Shown: positions 10,795-21,630 of the stretch, one piece after another
Position numbering within the stretch: the stretch's first letter is position 1
How the letters are laid out: each line of letters starts with the position of its first letter
From: Forficula auricularia
Taxonomy: Eukaryota; Arthropoda; Insecta; Dermaptera; Forficulidae
NCBI GenBank assembly: GCA_024734495.1
Contig: JALMQS010000030.1
Location: 10,208,378-10,272,377, forward strand
Direction of reading: 5' to 3'
Length of the DNA: 64,000 nt
The notes under the pieces: generated by a model
The model's input: the letters and a program-made list of their open reading frames with translations, nothing else
The model's database searches: none
What the model was told of the DNA's origin: nothing
Translations under genes and position numbers: made by a program

Positions 10795-11175
10795 AATATA
10801 AATTATTTTGATTATTTATGTCCATCGATTAAATTAATAAGTTGTTGTAGGGACATAAGGACAATAGCTTATGCAAATAATTTTTATTTTTTGCTAACGT
10901 TTCGTCAACTTTGTTGACTTCCTCAGGCTCAAACAGAATTAACTTTTTGCATATTTGTCATTCGATCTATAATCATTCTTAGCAAACACAGTCATCGGAA
11001 CAAATAGAAGATTTAAATAGGAAAATATTTTCAATCTGTTCGATAACTGGCCTTATTTGTTTGCTAAGAATGAATTTAGATAGAATGACAAATATGCAAA
11101 GAAGTTAATTTGACGAAACGTTGGCAAAAAATAAAAAAATTATTTGCATAAGCTATTGTCCTTATTTCCCTGCAA
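10795..11175. mobile_element. Foldback element with hammerhead-like motif
   Basis: Arms near 10835-10970 and 11040-11175 are inverted copies (TTGTAGGGACATAAGGACAATAG block; the ATTTGTCATT block). Left arm carries a near-intact hammerhead-like core on the minus strand. The right arm keeps GACGAAACGTTGG near 11112-11124 but has lost the CUGANGA half. Same family as 43440-44580. Confidence 0.65.
10896..10930 (-). ncRNA. Hammerhead-like ribozyme motif
   Basis: Minus strand CUGAGGA (N7 is G, which the core allows), one extra A, stem II GUCAAC/GUUGAC (6 bp, AAA loop), GAAACGUU. Relative to the 44.5-kb relative, one C is missing just 5' of the core, so stem I no longer pairs well. The core is intact. 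Confidence 0.55.
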
Positions 11176-11179
11176 CTTA

Positions 11180-11854
11180 TTAACTCAAATATAAAATAAA
11201 AAAATTTAACTTATATTATTAAAAAAAGAAATATTTATATAATACATTTGTAGTCTTCGAATGCATGTTAGAATCACAGGTTGGAGACACGCCTTCCTTA
11301 TAGCAAATTTGCTCAACACATCATTGTAATTAATTTCCAATGCTTAATATTGCTAATGTGTTATATCTTCCCTGATTCATTTTATATCAAATTTGATAAT
11401 GTAATCGGAATTTTTATTTTATCCCAAGCTAGTGAGGCGCCCCTAGGTGTGCCTTTCTCTAGATCCAGGAGATTTGTGACTTTTTCTTAATAATAAAAAA
11501 AGCCAGATGATAATAGTAAAAAAATTGAAAACATGTAAACAATGATTATGGAAATGAAAAATATTTTTCTCAATCAAAATCATTTGTAACATTAGCTACT
11601 CAGCTTTCAACGAGTATCAGAATTTGCAATTCGTTGCTTAGAATAGATATTAGCTCTTTATGAAAGAAAATTGAAAATAAGGCCTAAGCAATATAGAGGG
11701 CCGTGAGTTGTTCATCAGGGTTCGTTATTTCTATCTACGCTCCTGGTCAAGTTGCATAGTTTTCTAACTTTTAAATTAGTCCTTCCTGTTTCAACAAAAC
11801 TCCTACACCGATAGATAGTTTTAAGACCCCTGGGTATAACCGATATATAATTAC
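11180..11854. other. Gasz intron, no gene seen
   Basis: A+T-rich. An open frame at 11281-11490 has no domain and sits antisense to the gene; it was not accepted. Confidence 0.4.
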
Positions 11855-11977
11855 CTTTATGACAATTAGGATCAGATCCTGCTTTTAATAAATACTCCAC
11901 TATATTCGGATGACCCATTGAACTTGCATGCATTAAAGCAGTCCATTCGCCTCTAAGTGGTTGATCAATAAGAACAC
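11855..11977 (-). CDS. Gasz/ASZ1-like gene, exon 3 (ankyrin repeat)
   Basis: Acceptor TTGAATTTAG, donor GTAATT after CATAAAG. The open frame reads GVLIDQPLRGEWTALMHASS.. then EYLLKAGSDPNCHK, a textbook ankyrin repeat. The frame needs one base from exon 2 (phase 1), whereas exon 2 as written ends in phase 0 after an A6 run. A seventh A there would give a clean ..ALKKG|VLI.. junction, so a homopolymer error is the simplest explanation. Confidence 0.8.
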
Positions 11978-12034
11978 CTAAATTCAAGATAATTTGGATA
12001 AAATGAATAAGAATAGGAAAGAAAATGAAATTAC

Positions 12035-12136
12035 CTTTTTTAAAGCTGCAATTACTCCATTAATTTGACCACGAATTATAGCAAAACGAAGTTGATTTTC
12101 TGCTAATGTATATGTTTTTATTTGAGAATTGCATAT
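12035..12136 (-). CDS. Gasz/ASZ1-like gene, exon 2
   Basis: Acceptor ATTACTTCAG, donor GTAATT; 34 codons. It encodes TLAENQLRFAIIRGQINGVI, the start of the first ankyrin-like repeat, as in other Gasz proteins. The end runs GCAGCTTTAAAAAAG|GT; the A-run appears one base short relative to the frame of exon 3. Confidence 0.75.
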
Positions 12137-12206
12137 CTGAAGTAATAATTATTTTAAAAACATTTGTAAATATACAAACAGATGAAAAAATTTTATTCGT
12201 AAATAC

Positions 12207-12224
12207 CTGTTTTTGAATTTCCAT
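12207..12224 (-). CDS. Gasz/ASZ1-like gene, exon 1 with start codon
   Basis: ATG at 12222-12224 followed by six codons (MEIQKQ) and donor GTATTT. Chosen because it joins in phase 0 to exon 2 and lies directly upstream of it. It is very short, so an earlier start in an unseen exon is possible. It lies about 380 bases downstream of the TFAM-like stop codon on the same strand. Confidence 0.55.
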
Positions 12225-12494
12225 AATTAATTAAAAATGCAAAAACTAATCTAGCACAAGCAGAACTAACTTAATGATTTCATGCTAACTTTTCAAACAA
12301 ATTTCGCCGACTGATTAGAACATATTATTGTATCTTGACTTCATTTACTAATTTTAGGGTGTTTGTATTAGACATGATGAGGTAACTTGGGAGGGTGCCA
12401 AATAACGAGAAAATCATTCGGAATAGATTATTGTGAATATATAACTGGATATATGGGTCAAAATAAAAAATATAAATAGAAAAGGGTTTAAAAT

Positions 12495-12500
12495 TTTATT
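12495..12500 (-). terminator. AATAAA poly(A) signal for the TFAM-like gene
   Basis: Minus-strand AATAAA about 106 bases after the TFAM-like stop and about 270 bases before the Gasz-like start, consistent with separate transcripts. The region is very A+T-rich, so a chance match is possible. Confidence 0.4.
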
Positions 12501-12605
12501 TAAAAAAAAAATTAATTCATATTATAAAGATATAAATGAAAAAAAATTAAATAAAGCTATAGGTTCTTTAAATATTATAAAATTGATGTAGATTTTTAGA
12601 TCATT

Positions 12606-12800
12606 TTATTTTTTGGTTTTTTTTTCAATTAACGCATCATTTTTGACAACGTCTAAATTTCCAAGTCGGATCATTTTCTCTTCCCAAATTTTTAATTCTT
12701 TTTTATAATTAGCCAATTCTTGTTGGTATTTTTCTAAATATTTGGATTTCTCTTGTTCTAGAAGTTCCTTCCACTCTTGAGATGCTGATGTTAAAAAATC
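12606..12800 (-). CDS. TFAM: TFAM-like mitochondrial transcription factor, last exon
   Basis: Acceptor ATCTTTAG before 12800; stop TAA at 12606-12608; 64 codons. It encodes the second half of an HMG box and the tail: EWKELLEQEKSKYLEKY, YKKELKIWEEKMIRLGNLD and a basic end EKKTKK. The W-K-x-L, E-K-x-x-Y and Y-K-x-E-x-x-x-W-E-x-x-M pattern with a Gly-x-x-Asp after it is that of HMG box B of TFAM, which coats and bends mitochondrial DNA and activates its promoters. Only the C-terminal 95 residues are recognised in the window. Confidence 0.85.
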   Translation of the reverse strand, partial: DFLTSASQEWKELLEQEKSKYLEKYQQELANYKKELKIWEEKMIRLGNLDVVKNDALIEKKTKK

Positions 12801-12871
12801 CTAAAGATGAAAATTTAATATAATCAAATATTATTAAGATAATTTAAATAAATAAGGAGTTTTAAAATTAC

Positions 12872-12964
12872 CGAATATTTAACAGAATCATCCTTGTTCT
12901 TTTCCCTTAGAAATATTAAAAAAGGAGGTGACGGTTTTTTTGGTTTGCCCAGAGAATCAAGTTT
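12872..12964 (-). CDS. TFAM: TFAM-like mitochondrial transcription factor, penultimate exon
   Basis: Acceptor TTATTTACAG, donor GTAATT; 31 codons in phase 0 at both ends, joining the last exon. It encodes LGKPKKPSPPFLIFLREKN, the start of HMG box B (G-K-P-K-x-P then aromatic/hydrophobic helix 1). HMG box A and the mitochondrial presequence should lie further upstream (higher coordinates) but were not found in the transposon-filled 3 kb that follows or beyond it in the window. Confidence 0.85.
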
Positions 12965-13144
12965 CTGTAAATAAAATAATTATTTTATAATTATAAATTT
13001 TAAAAACAAAGCTTTTAGTACTTATAGAAAATAATCTTGAGCAGTCAATCAAATTATCATTTCCGACCATAATTTGTATTAATTTGAAAGTTTATATTGG
13101 GAAAATAAGGACAAGTCTTTTATGTGTGACTTTTTTATTTATCC

Positions 13145-13184
13145 ACCAACGTTTTGTCGACTTTGCCGACTTCTTCAGGGCTTC
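13145..13184 (-). ncRNA. Hammerhead-like motif with a core mutation
   Basis: Same family as 13645-13686, but GAAAC reads AAAAC (G12 to A), which should abolish cleavage. CUGAAGA and stem II GUCG/CGAC are retained. Confidence 0.45.
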
Positions 13185-13644
13185 TACAATTATAAGAACA
13201 TTCTTGATATGAATTTACAATAGTACAATTAGAATTCAAAAACAAACATGTATTAACAGTTTACCTACCAAATAGTATACCAAATAATGTATAAGTTTAG
13301 TTTATTCGAAGTTGAGATTTCTGTATGTAGGGATAAAACGGAGAGAAAAAAATATTCTATTCTAGTTTAAAACAACAGGGTTGCCTTATTCTATATATAT
13401 GTGATTTCTGTTTTGTATTAATGAAATTGTTAATATAAAAAGAAAAATTGTGTTTTTTTGTGAATGTGCCAAATATTTTTTGAAAATTGTATTCTGATGG
13501 CCTTCAATGGTAACGAAGGTAATAAGAAAATTTAGACGAATGTGTGACATGACTATTTGGTAGGTAAACTATTAATACATGTTTGTTTTTGAATTCTAAT
13601 TGTACTATTGTAAATTCATATCAAGAATGTTCTTATAATTGTAG

Positions 13645-13686
13645 AAGCCCTGAAGAAGTCGGCAAAGTCGACGAAACGTTGGTGGA
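13645..13686 (+). ncRNA. Hammerhead-like ribozyme motif, intact core
   Basis: Stem I GCC with GGU, CUGAAGA, one extra A, stem II GUCG/CGAC (loop GCAAAGU), GAAACGUU with self-complementary ACGU. The sister arm at 13145-13184 has lost G12. Confidence 0.65.
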
Positions 13687-13808
13687 TAAATAAAAAAGTA
13701 ACACATAAAAACTTGTCCTTATTTTCCCAATATAAACTTTCAAATTAGTCAATCAAATAATTATTAAAATAATTAGTTAGTTAGTTCTACATATCATGAA
13801 TTATTTTA

Positions 13809-14337
13809 TTTAAGGTAGTTCTTTAACAAATGCAAAAATTCAAGAAGTCTTTGAAACTTGGAATATAAGAAAAAGCATAATACACACACTGTTAAAATTT
13901 GAAGACGATTTACCACACGAAACATGAAATAATTGCAATTAAAAATGACATTTTTAACATAGGGTAGATAGGTAAAGGGTGGGGATATGATCATTATTTT
14001 ATTTTTTTTCATTGAAGGACTTTCACCATCTTGATCAAAAACTAATATTTGTTAGAATAATATATTCGGAGTAACTTAAAAAAAAATTGAAATTATTTAC
14101 CACGTGGTTTTGATAAAAAAAACATATTTGGGCGATTATTTTTAGTGGAGGGGATATAAGGGCAATGGCTTGGAAACGATCCGGCTAGTATATGTGTATC
14201 CATATAGAAATTTCGTAGTGTGAAAAGAACAGTCACGTTAAAAAAACATAACCTAAAATTTTAGTTCCGTTCATATTTATAGAGTGGTTACGAAGCTAAA
14301 ACTTTTTGTGTGGATTGTGGCGAAAGAATCTCCTTAA
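13809..14337. mobile_element. TTAA-flanked non-autonomous DNA element
   Basis: TTAAGGTAGTTCTTT at the left and AAAGAATCTCCTTAA at the right (inverted). Closely related copies lie at 14682-15325 and 1-375. The interior has a long A+T-rich block and no transposase. Confidence 0.7.
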
Positions 14338-14339
14338 AT

Positions 14340-14680
14340 GAAAAAAAAAAAAGAAAATGAACATTGATCATCCGACAAGCAAATTATTTCATGATTATGT
14401 TGTCATATTATGTATTTTTTTTTCATTATATTGTTGCAAGAAGGTGCAAGTCTTGGTTGGACCCTGGAAGTAGAAAAGAATAAAATTTCAGGGTTTGGGT
14501 CACAGTTGTAGGTATCTGTGAATGTGGATCTTGCAAGATTGGAAAGATATATGCAGGGAGTTTCAGTCCCTAAAAGTCAATGGGATAAACGTATTGGTCA
14601 ATGTGTTTGTTCAAGTAGTATCTAATTTATTCACAAAGGGTGGATGAATGATTGAAAATCGTGTGTTTGGCCTAAATTAT
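14340..14680. other. Between two TTAA elements, no gene seen
   Basis: Includes an A12 run at 14340 and otherwise unremarkable A+T-rich DNA. No exon of the TFAM-like gene recognised. Confidence 0.4.
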
Positions 14681-14681
14681 T

Positions 14682-15325
14682 TTAAGGTAGTTCTTTCACA
14701 AATGCAAAAATTCAAGAAGTCTTTGAAACTTGGAATATAAGTCATTAGAAGCATAATACACATACTGTTAAAATTTGAAGACGATTTACCACACCAAACA
14801 TGAAATAATTGCAATTAAAAACGACATTGAAATTATTTACCACGAAGTTTTGATAAAAAACAAAAAAAAACATATTTGGGCGATTATTATTAGTGGAGGG
14901 GATATAAGTTCAATGGCTTGGAATACATAGGGTAGATAGGGAAAGGGTGGAAAAATTATCATTATTTTATTTTTTTTCATTGAAGGACTTTCACTATCTT
15001 GATGAAAAACTAATATTTGTTAGAATAATATATTCGGAGTAACTTAAAAAAAATTTGATTTGATTGAAATTATTTACCACGTAGTTTTGATAAAAAACAA
15101 AAAAAACATATTTGGGTGATTATTTTTAGTGGAGTGGATATAAGCACGATGGCTTGGAAACGATCCGGCAAGTACATATGTGTGTATCTATATAGAGATT
15201 TCGTAGTGTGAGTGGACAGTCACGTTAAAAAAACATAACCTAAAATTTTAATACCGTCCATATTTATAGAGTGGTTACGAGTCTAAAAACTTTTTGTGTG
15301 GATTGTCGTGAAAGAACCTCCTTAA
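14682..15325. mobile_element. Second TTAA element with internal duplication
   Basis: Same orientation and termini as 13809-14337. The internal block GATAAAAAACAAAAAAAACA/TTTGGG(C/T)GATTATT appears twice (about 14850 and 15085), so about 230 bases were duplicated inside this copy. Confidence 0.7.
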
Positions 15326-15714
15326 TAATTATTTGATTGAATGCTCATGATTATCTTTAAAAATAATATACATAAAATAATTTTTTTGTTATTTGAATTG
15401 CATTTGAAAAATATAAATTTTAAAATAGTGCTTAATCGCGATTTAAAATTTATAATAATATTAAAGACAATTAAAAGGAATTTAATTTATTCTTGAGTGA
15501 AAACTCTTATAAATTATATATATTAGAAAGTTCTAATAAAACTCTACAGATACCCTTGGCTCCAACCCAATCTCTGAAATTTCTTTCACTTCTTTTTCCG
15601 ATGCGTGAGTCAATCATGACTTATAAGCGAAGTAAAATCACGTGAGATGGGGGGAGCCAAAAAAATTAAATCCAGGATTGTTCAAGGTAAAATGGGGTTT
15701 AATTTAAAACAAAA

Positions 15715-16090
15715 ATATTATGCGCCTTCTCAATTAGTTTAGAAGATAGAAAGATGTTGCTGAAGACATTCTGTATGAACCTGGACGTTTAGAAAGACAG
15801 AGTGAAAGAGAGGAAGCCTTCGAAATGTCGTGTTACAGAAGAATGTTCAAGATTCATTTAATCTGGGTGGATAGAATTATAAATGAAGAAAAAAAAGAAC
15901 ACTGTGGAAGAAACTGAAGCAGAGAAAGGCTCAGATGATAGAACACATGTTAAGACACGGGGGGTTGCTAAGGGATAATTATTTTAGAGTGGGAAGTGAG
16001 AAAGAGAAGGGGAAGGGCAAGATTGGAGTATTTTCTTTAAATAATGAAGGATAATGAATGAGGCGCTTTTAGAGAAGTAAAAGAGTTGGA
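15715..16090 (+). pseudogene. LINE ORF2 C-terminal remnant
   Basis: Translation shows EMSCYRRMFKI, WVDRIINEE and, after a frame change, LWKKLKQRKAQMIEHMLRHG. This matches the CYRRML-I-W-D-R-x-x-N-E-E / H-x-L-R-x-x-G-L-L tail typical of non-LTR retrotransposon polyproteins. Frame shifts and stops make it dead. It lies in the TFAM upstream region, opposite in strand to that gene. Confidence 0.65.
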
Positions 16091-16200
16091 CTGTATTTTG
16101 GATCAGGTTTTAAACACCTTCTTAAACTAAAACATTTTCTGATAATTCAATAGAATATAAAATAAAGATGAAGAAATCAAAAATATTTTACCACTAAGCT

Positions 16201-16795
16201 TATACAGGGTGTTTCAAGAGGAATAGTAAATATTTTAGGTGGTGGTAGTATAGACGAATTGCAGTAAAAAATGCCATATGACATGTGTTCAATTTTTTTT
16301 GAGTTTTCTTTTGTAACTCCTGATGATGGGCTCATAACCCGAAATATATATCGAGGTAAAAACTCAAAAGATATATTTGTTTTATTTGTGAAACCCACCT
16401 AGAATAATATATTTTTACTTATTATCTACAGAGATAGAGCTGAGTTCAATGCATTTTCGATTCGTGTCTTGGTACACCGATTGCTATGGGTTGCTATAGG
16501 CGTATTTATCGAATGTCAGGAGTAGAGTGTTGATGTTCAAGTTGTGAAGTTGTGCTTTAGTTTACATTGAAGTTTTCATTGTGATTTGTTGGCCAAGTCT
16601 ATTGTACTGTACCGTGTAAACATGCCGTAAGTATTTACACATGCTGAGTATGCCGATATTGGGTTACATACTAACAGCTGTATCTCTATACTCAATAAAA
16701 ATTGGACACATGTTATATGGCACTTTTTATTGCAATTCGTCTATACTACCACCTCCCAAAATTTTTACTATTCCTCCTGAAACATCCTGTATATT
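16201..16795. mobile_element. Foldback element with hammerhead-like motif
   Basis: Terminal blocks ACAGGGTGTTTCAAGAGGAA (left) and its complement near 16775-16792, with inverted arms through ATTGCAGTAAAAAATGCCAT and its mirror near 16715-16740. The left arm carries an intact hammerhead-like core. Confidence 0.65.
16316..16356 (+). ncRNA. Hammerhead-like ribozyme motif, A/U stem III
   Basis: Stem I CUC with GAG, CUGAUGA, one extra U, stem II GGG/CCC, GAAA, then AUAUAUAU (self-complementary) ending in C before GAGG. The palindrome occupies exactly the stem III position, so two copies could pair. Core fully intact. Confidence 0.65.
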
Positions 16796-16799
16796 TAGA

Positions 16800-17135
16800 T
16801 AAAATAGTAATTTAATTATCATTTATCCGGTATGATGGACAGGCTTATGAATTTAATCTAATTGTTTTTTGCCTATGTCTGTAACATGAAAATAAATCAT
16901 TTTCCAGGATACTTTTTTTAATGTCCTGTCTGGAATCGGATCGATACCCACGATAATTCAAGAACGAAAGATCCTAGAAAATTCGTTAATATGTGTAATT
17001 CCAAAAAAGAATAACATTTTAGACTTTCTAGCTTTAGAACTTTCAGTTCAAAAATGTGGAATATTAGAAAAATTCGATTTCTGCTAGAATGATTGTAGCT
17101 AATGAGCTGAAATTTAGTACCCAAGTTGATCACTT
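16800..17135. other. No gene seen
   Basis: No repeat or exon recognised. A reverse-strand open frame at 16918-17133 has no domain. Confidence 0.4.
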
Positions 17136-18016
17136 TTTTACTTTACCATACAGGGTATGGACAAGTATTGTAATAGTTCATGAAAAAAGTGATTTTTTTG
17201 CTTTGTTTTTTTCGAAATATCTAAAAAATGGCTGATTGATTAAAAAAATTGAGCAAAACCGTGGCGTTTTGGTCTAGAAAAAAGTCCTAATGAGACAACA
17301 TCGAAAAAATTATATTTTTAGATATTAACTGTTTTGTCAAAATGTCTGTTAGTCATTTAGTTTAAACCAGTGTTTTTCAACCTTCTTCCCAGACGTGGCG
17401 CCGACCCCCATTAGTATAAAAAAAATCGCGACCCCCGTTGTTCAGCAGCTTCATGTATTTTGTTGTGTTACAAAATATCAAATCAGATACAACATTTTTA
17501 TCAATTTCAACAATTAGGTATCGGCTAAATACGCAATTAAATTTTCCACCAACAGACGTAGCTCACCGTAATTCGCCGCTAAACTCGCTCCCTCCATTAC
17601 CACCGAGCATGATACGGCAATAGTAGATTAATAACCGCGCGCGGCTAGCTGAGTACCCATTTTCTTAATAAAAATATATATTTTTTAAACTTTGTTTTCT
17701 TTTACCTAAAACCAAATTTCACATAGTTTTAGTGCATTGAGATTAAGAGCTGATTAGATTTTGGCGCATATCGACCCAAACTGGTAAGAGGGTTCGAAGG
17801 GGGGTGAAAAATTAAAAATCTAGAGTACATTTGAGCAAACTCAACTAAATTTTATATACACCAATCAGTGGAGGCCTACAGAAGTCTACAAAATTACAAA
17901 ACTACCCCCCCCCTGCATGATTATAAATAATTTTATAAAATATTAGCTACAAGTGAGGGGCCAGGATTTGCATGGTTAAGTCAAGTAGATGGCTGCATCA
18001 AGAACGTGTCAGTTTA
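17136..18016 (+). repeat. ACTTTACCATACAGGG repeat, interrupted copy
   Basis: The 5' part (17136-17360) has ACTTTACCATACAGGGTATG and the GTCTGTTAG run. After about 330 unrelated bases the 3' part resumes (ACCAAATTTCACATAG to ACGTGTCAG near 18015). Other copies: 21692-23470, 31975-32612, 43679-44373, 54898-55472. No stable open frame; probably a non-autonomous repeat. Confidence 0.65.
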
Positions 18017-18339
18017 TTTTCAGTTAGGTCCTAAAATGCCGCGCATGATCGTGCATGGAAATTTTTGTTGGGGTTTCGAAAGCAATATGTAGCGGTCGTC
18101 CGGCTATGTACCTTGAAGATTTCAACAAAAATAACTGCACTGTTTTTAAGATATACATTTTTTATTAAAATGATGGTTGACTTGTTTATAATGGATAAGT
18201 TCTCTGGCTTTACGAAGACTACCTAGATTAGATATTTTTGATAAGAAAAGGAATTTCACATTCAAAATGCTCCACTCAATGTGGTTTCGGTTGAATTTTC
18301 TGCACGGTAAAATTTTTAAATCGTTTTTTAAATTGAAGC

Positions 18340-18800
18340 AGCTTTTTTGTCACAAACTAATAAAAGACAATAATTTTATTTAATTATTATTGTTTATTTT
18401 GATTAATTCACTAAAACAGTTTCGGTCCCCATCTGGTTCGACTAATCTTCAGTAGTATTAAAATTTGAAAAAATAGAAACTTATTTCGTCAAATACATTT
18501 TCTACCAATACTCGCAAAAGCAATTTAAGAATGATTTATGCATACAAAGTAGCACATTTCCAAGTGATCTTGAGCGAAATTACTATGCGTATGAATTCAA
18601 ACTTCTGTATTTGTTGTATTATGAACTTGTATTCAGAGCAAAAAAATTGACGAAAATGGCTTCATTTTGCAAATTTTAGTACTACTGTAGATGGTCAACC
18701 AGTGGTAGAAGCCGAAGCTGTTTAGTGAATTAATAAAATAAATAATAATAATTAAATTAAATTTATTGTACTTTTATTAGTCTGTGACTAAAAAAACAAT
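18340..18800. mobile_element. Foldback element with degenerate hammerhead-like motifs
   Basis: Outer arms CTAATAAAAGACAATAATTT (18356) and mirror near 18765-18790. Each arm has a damaged hammerhead-like block: minus strand 18412-18458 keeps CUGAAGA and GAAAC, but the stem III segment is ACUGU; plus strand 18675-18720 has CUGUAGA and GAAGC. Both appear inactive. Confidence 0.5.
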
Positions 18801-18809
18801 TTCAATTTT

Positions 18810-19930
18810 AAAAATAATTTAAAAATTAAAGTCGCTGAAAGAATTTTATAACGAAAATTTTTAATTTAGAGTAATTTAACACTGAATCTTGAGAGTGGTG
18901 GCTAATAATAATAGTATTTAATAATAGCTAATAATAATAATAAGCTAATAATCTTTAACTTCAATGATTAAAAGAATAAGAATTCGTACGTATATATCAA
19001 AAGTTTCTTTGAAGAGTAAAAAGCAGTCACTCAGAAGACCCTGTGTTAATTTATTCAAGTTTAAAATTATACACCTCGATCATCCTAAGGTCAATCTTGT
19101 TGAAATTTAAATATGTTTTTGTTATATATTATATATTATATACTCCACATATATATTAATTGTAACACTGGCTAACAATTTTTACCATGATCATATTACT
19201 TGAATTCAATACTTAAGACATTTAATAAATTATCTTTATATTTGTTATAACGTAATTTTTATTAATTTTTTCTTTAAAACTACCGTGGTACTTTAATACA
19301 ACTCGAGGTATAATTTTTAGCCGGATATATTTGTATTTTTTTATAATTACTTGGTTGCATAATTTTAGACACTAGAAAATCTTTTAGCTAGGTGATTTTT
19401 TGTAATAGTTTTCTTTATAAAAATAGAAGTTCCGACTGAAACCACTTAGACATTTTTCATAACCTATTCTGTATTAAATTCTTGTAATGATAATAAGTAA
19501 AATTTCATGGTAGGTTTTACAAATAAATATGTACCCTGAAATTTTACTTAATTATTTTTTAAAAATATTTTACCTTGAACAGACGCCTAACTTCTAAAAA
19601 TTATCTTGTAATGACTTTACAAGCACTTGAGCACAACTCATAATTTTAGGTGTCTGAACATGCGAATATCTCATCATAAACACTCCTATCGTGGAATCAT
19701 TCGAAACCTATTTTTATAAGCAACACAACTAGTAAAGTTTTACTACTCAAATTTGCTTAGCAACCTAAATGGATGGGTTACTAAAGAACTATTAACAAGT
19801 ACAAATCTTAATAGTGGGTGGGTTTTTCAAATGGGTTGGAATAATGAAGATTTCTATCATTAATAATTTGATGGTAGTGGGTCAGCTAAAATAATAGAAA
19901 TAAAAATAAAATATCAGTCCAAATGAAATC
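18810..19930. other. A+T-rich, no gene seen
   Basis: Contains (TAA)n-like runs near 18900-18950 and short TA runs near 19115-19160. No exon or repeat family recognised. Confidence 0.4.
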
Positions 19931-19933
19931 TCT

Positions 19934-20402
19934 AAGGGACCGTCCATAAATTACGTCACACGAATTTCAAGATTTTTAGACCCCTTCCATAAAACACATT
20001 TTCATTGAGCCTCTGTATTGTGACGTCACACTATCACTTTTATATTCATAATTATATAATTTTTTTTATAAATTAAACTCAACTAAAGGATTTAATATAT
20101 TTTCAGTTTAATTTTTATTAAATTTTTTAATTTGACATCACAATTTTTAAGACCACCAAGGCCCTTGTTACATTTTGTCACAAATCTGAGGTGCCACATC
20201 TCCCTTACTGTATAACATAATTTATTTTTTCATAAATTAAATTCAACTAAAGGGATTTAATATATTTTCAGTTTAATTTTTTATTAAATTTTTTAATTTG
20301 ACATCACAATTTTTATGATCCCCAGGCCCCTTGACACATTTTGTCACAAATCTGAGGTGCCTCCTCTCCCTTACTGTCTAACGTATTTTATGGACGACCT
20401 CT
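19934..20402. mobile_element. MITE with CGTCCATAAATTACGTCAC-type ends
   Basis: Left AAGGGACCGTCCATAAATTA, right inverted AGAGGTCGTCCATAAAATAC. The inner block of about 180 bases (AAATTAAACTCAACTAAAGG to TTGTCACAAATCTGAGGTGC) is present twice in tandem, at about 20067 and 20245. Confidence 0.65.
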
Positions 20403-20581
20403 ATGGTAAGGATGGTTACGAAAAATTATATTAGATTTATTGTTATAAAATTAATAATAAATACTCTTGTCAATACTTTTTAAACACCTAGTAATAATGT
20501 TGTATAATATAATTATAATCCGAATAGAATCAATATATTCTAATAGATAAAGAGTAAAATATTCTACAAAAATTAATTCAT

Positions 20582-20791
20582 TTGGTAGAACAAGTTAAAA
20601 TTGCCTCTTCAGGAGGATCTACGGAAATACTTGACGTGGATAGTCTTCTTTTAAAACAAGGACCAAGTTATGCAATTTTCTATTACGCGACTGAAAACAT
20701 CCACACATTAAATATAGATCGTCAATTCTTATTGGATCAACTCTTGATGAATATATCTACTATATTGATTTCTTATCTCTATGAAATATAG
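20582..20791 (+). CDS. Unrecognised open frame, possible exon
   Basis: The frame has balanced, non-repetitive composition with segments such as SSGGSTEILDVDSLLLK and YATENIHTLNIDRQFLL, unlike the surrounding A+T-rich DNA. TTTGGTAG just inside the 5' end could be an acceptor. No clear donor was found and I do not recognise the product. It may be an exon of an unidentified gene or a transposon fragment. Confidence 0.3.
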   Translation: MVEQVKIASSGGSTEILDVDSLLLKQGPSYAIFYYATENIHTLNIDRQFLLDQLLMNISTILISYLYEI

Positions 20792-21339
20792 TCGGATCAT
20801 TCAAAACATTATTATTTCCTTGAAATTCAAATCATAATTTTTAATTATATAAATAATTGGATAAAATAAATTAATTCAAAAATGAGACACAGTAATAAAT
20901 TGAAGTTTTAATTACAATTTAGTTTTTATTTTTGATAAATTTTACTCGTATACATAATTCATCTTTGATATCAAGAATGATTCTTAAGAAATTGATGTAT
21001 ATAGTGAAGTTTGTTCGTGAAAAATCTCTGGATAATATTCTTTTATTAAAAAGTTATTTTTATTAGATTATTCATTGGGGATGATTCGTTTCAAGATTAG
21101 TTTTTTCTTAAGATGAAATAAAGAATATTTCAATTTTATTTATAGTTATATAAACTTTGTAAAAAAACAAATTTGAAAAAAAAATTACAACAAATTAAAA
21201 ATAGAACATGGTATACACCATTTGGGAATCGAATCCCATATCATTTTAATTAATGCTTATGAACCTATTCGGAACCAGCTAGTAGATATGAATCTGAGCA
21301 AAACCGCCTTTAAACTGCCAATTAATCATCTAAATATTA

Positions 21340-21630
21340 GAATGTAGGTAGACCTTTTATATCTGATACATACTATTTTTTATTTTTTTTTTTTTATTTT
21401 AATTTTTTAATCATATCTTTTAAAACTTTTTGACTGAAAAAAATCAACTCCAACAAGACTAGATTTAATAAAGAAACTTTCAAAAAACTTAACTAGAGTT
21501 TCTACTTAAAATTAAAATTTTTTAAATTTGTATTTCTTTATGATGAATCGTATTATGTTATAATATTCCACATAGTAAAATATATACCATATTTATTTAT
21601 TACTGTATATGAGTAAATCCAACTTATTTT
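21340..21630. other. No gene seen
   Basis: A+T-rich with T-runs. The GGGAATCGAATCCC at about 21222-21235 resembles a tRNA T-loop but has no partner A box. Confidence 0.35.

Larger units (their letters stand above)
13060..13750. mobile_element. Foldback element with two hammerhead-like motifs
   Basis: Long inverted arms of at least 150 bases (13075-13270 and 13555-13750) sharing AAGTTTATATTGGGAAAATA, hammerhead blocks and TTCTAATTGTACTATTGTAA. The TCAATCAAAT(A/T)AT flanks may be a target duplication. It sits in the TFAM intron upstream of the HMG-B exons. A related element is at 31200-31435. Confidence 0.7.
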
